Shown: positions 31,767-32,730 of the stretch, piece by piece
Layout of the letters: each line of letters starts with the position of its first letter
How positions within the stretch are numbered: the first letter of the stretch is position 1
Origin: an uncultured Prevotellaceae bacterium
GTDB lineage: Bacteria > Bacteroidota > Bacteroidia > Bacteroidales > Bacteroidaceae
Assembly: GCA_902800245.1 (NCBI GenBank)
Contig: CADCDY010000010.1
Span: 1 to 32,730, forward strand
Reading direction: 5' to 3'
Length of the DNA: 32,730 nt
Made by a program: the position numbers and the translations under genes
Notes under the pieces: model-generated
Told to the model about the DNA's origin: nothing
The model's input: the letters and a program-made list of their open reading frames with translations, nothing else
Database searches by the model: none

Positions 31767-32378
31767 TTACTGTCCTACTGCCACTTTGGCATGACGGATG
31801 ACTTTGTCATTCAGTTGATAACCAGTCTGGAGACAGTCAATCACCTTGCCTTTCTTGTCATCTCCCATGCCTGGAACCATAGCTACAGCCTCGTGCATGT
31901 CGGTATCGAAATCGGCATTGTCGGTGTCTATCTTCTTGACTCCTAAGCTCTCAAGGGCTTTCATCATCTTGTTATAGATGAGTTCCATGCCCTCGCGCAA
32001 CACGGCGGGGTCGTCGGTCTTCTCGCCATTAGCCAGTGCACGCTCCATGTCGTCAATAACTGGCAGAATGGCACTGACAGCTTTCTCACCGCCATTCAGG
32101 ATAAGCTCTGCCTTCTCCTTCAGCGTGCGCTTGCGGTAGTTGTCAAACTCAGCGGTCTTGTAGAGTATCTGTGTCTTCAGCTGCTCTATCTCGGCCTGAG
32201 CCTGCTCAAAAGGGTCTTTTTCTTCTTCCTTAGCGGGAGCTTCGGTGTCAGCGGATTCATTGTCAGCGACAGAATCGCTGCCCACTGTATCTTCGTCAGC
32301 GGCAGAATCGCTGACCTCATTTTCTTGTTGGTCGAGGGTTTCTTCCTCTTCCATGTTCTTCATTTCTTCTTCGTTCAT
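31767..32378 (-). CDS. grpE: Nucleotide exchange factor GrpE
   Basis: Releases ADP from DnaK. 204 residues from the ATG at 32378; an in-frame ATG at 32432 would add an unusual basic leader and overlap the ABC-F gene by 8 bases. The first about 65 residues are acidic and disordered (MEEEETLDQQENE; DEDTVGSDS). A long coiled coil follows (about 65-130: FEQAQAEIEQLKTQI; FDNYRKRTLKEKAEL) and the C-terminal beta domain (MHEAVAMVPGMGDDKKGKVIDCLQTGYQLNDKVIRHAKV features near 155-200). Gene order grpE-dnaJ without hrcA or dnaK. Confidence 0.95.
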   Translation of the reverse strand: MNEEEMKNMEEEETLDQQENEVSDSAADEDTVGSDSVADNESADTEAPAKEEEKDPFEQAQAEIEQLKTQILYKTAEFDNYRKRTLKEKAELILNGGEKAVSAILPVIDDMERALANGEKTDDPAVLREGMELIYNKMMKALESLGVKKIDTDNADFDTDMHEAVAMVPGMGDDKKGKVIDCLQTGYQLNDKVIRHAKVAVGQ

Positions 32379-32424
32379 AGCTTTTTTGTTTTTTCTTCGC
32401 TTCCAGCAAATTCCGTGCCATTCT

Positions 32425-32730
<306 letters not shown>

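Overview
The window looks like chromosome of a Bacteroidales bacterium, most likely Prevotellaceae. Several intergenic regions carry the Bacteroidetes promoter pattern (TTTG, about 20 bases, then TAnnTTTG). The genes include a PorE-like T9SS lipoprotein, DUF4421, DUF1460, a two-gene exbD arrangement, a bifunctional hisB and a galM-MFS-galK operon, all typical of that group. Shine-Dalgarno sequences are mostly absent. The genus is inference; no rRNA or tRNA gene was seen.

Layout. 1-1904 (+): an exbB/exbD proton-channel operon with an extra 42-residue membrane miniprotein. 1858-4421 (-): folA, thyA and an RsmF-like rRNA m5C methyltransferase. 4506-7053 (+): an envelope and sigma-factor operon (GIN-domain lipoprotein, DUF6249 membrane protein, PspC, ECF sigma factor, DUF5056-like putative anti-sigma). 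7025-14782 (-): PorE-like lipoprotein, topB, a membrane protein, a TlpA-type thioredoxin, hisB and a second membrane protein. 14852-19773 (+): a Gfo/Idh/MocA oxidoreductase, DUF4421, DUF1460, YkvA/DUF1232 and an FAD-dependent dehydrogenase. 19775-20662 (-): prmA. 20798-25398 (+): an exported Tyr/Trp-rich protein, a FadL/OmpP1-type porin and a membrane-bound NDP-sugar dehydratase/epimerase. 25488-29130 (-): the galactose operon galM-MFS-galK. 29238-32730 (-): folC, dnaJ, grpE and the 3' end of an ABC-F ATPase gene.

No gap between genes exceeds 170 bases. The largest, 23228-23394, holds a weak hairpin and a good promoter.

The strongest unexplained signal is a set of short, degenerate tandem repeats, almost all with a 7-base period and often exactly five units (35 bases). 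They sit between genes at 831, 1399, 21617, 26657 and 31731, and inside genes at 6434 (sigma factor), 6804 (putative anti-sigma), 9025 (PorE signal peptide) and 20352 (prmA). An 8-base relative is at 2356. The unit sequence differs between loci while the period is kept, and stop or start codons of neighbouring genes are often built from the repeats. A second class consists of 15-21 base near-palindromes, found inside the rRNA methyltransferase gene (three copies 22 bases apart, hence read in all three frames), inside topB, and as nested hairpins between the sugar-nucleotide gene and galK. Genes here seem to tolerate, and perhaps use, insertion of these elements.
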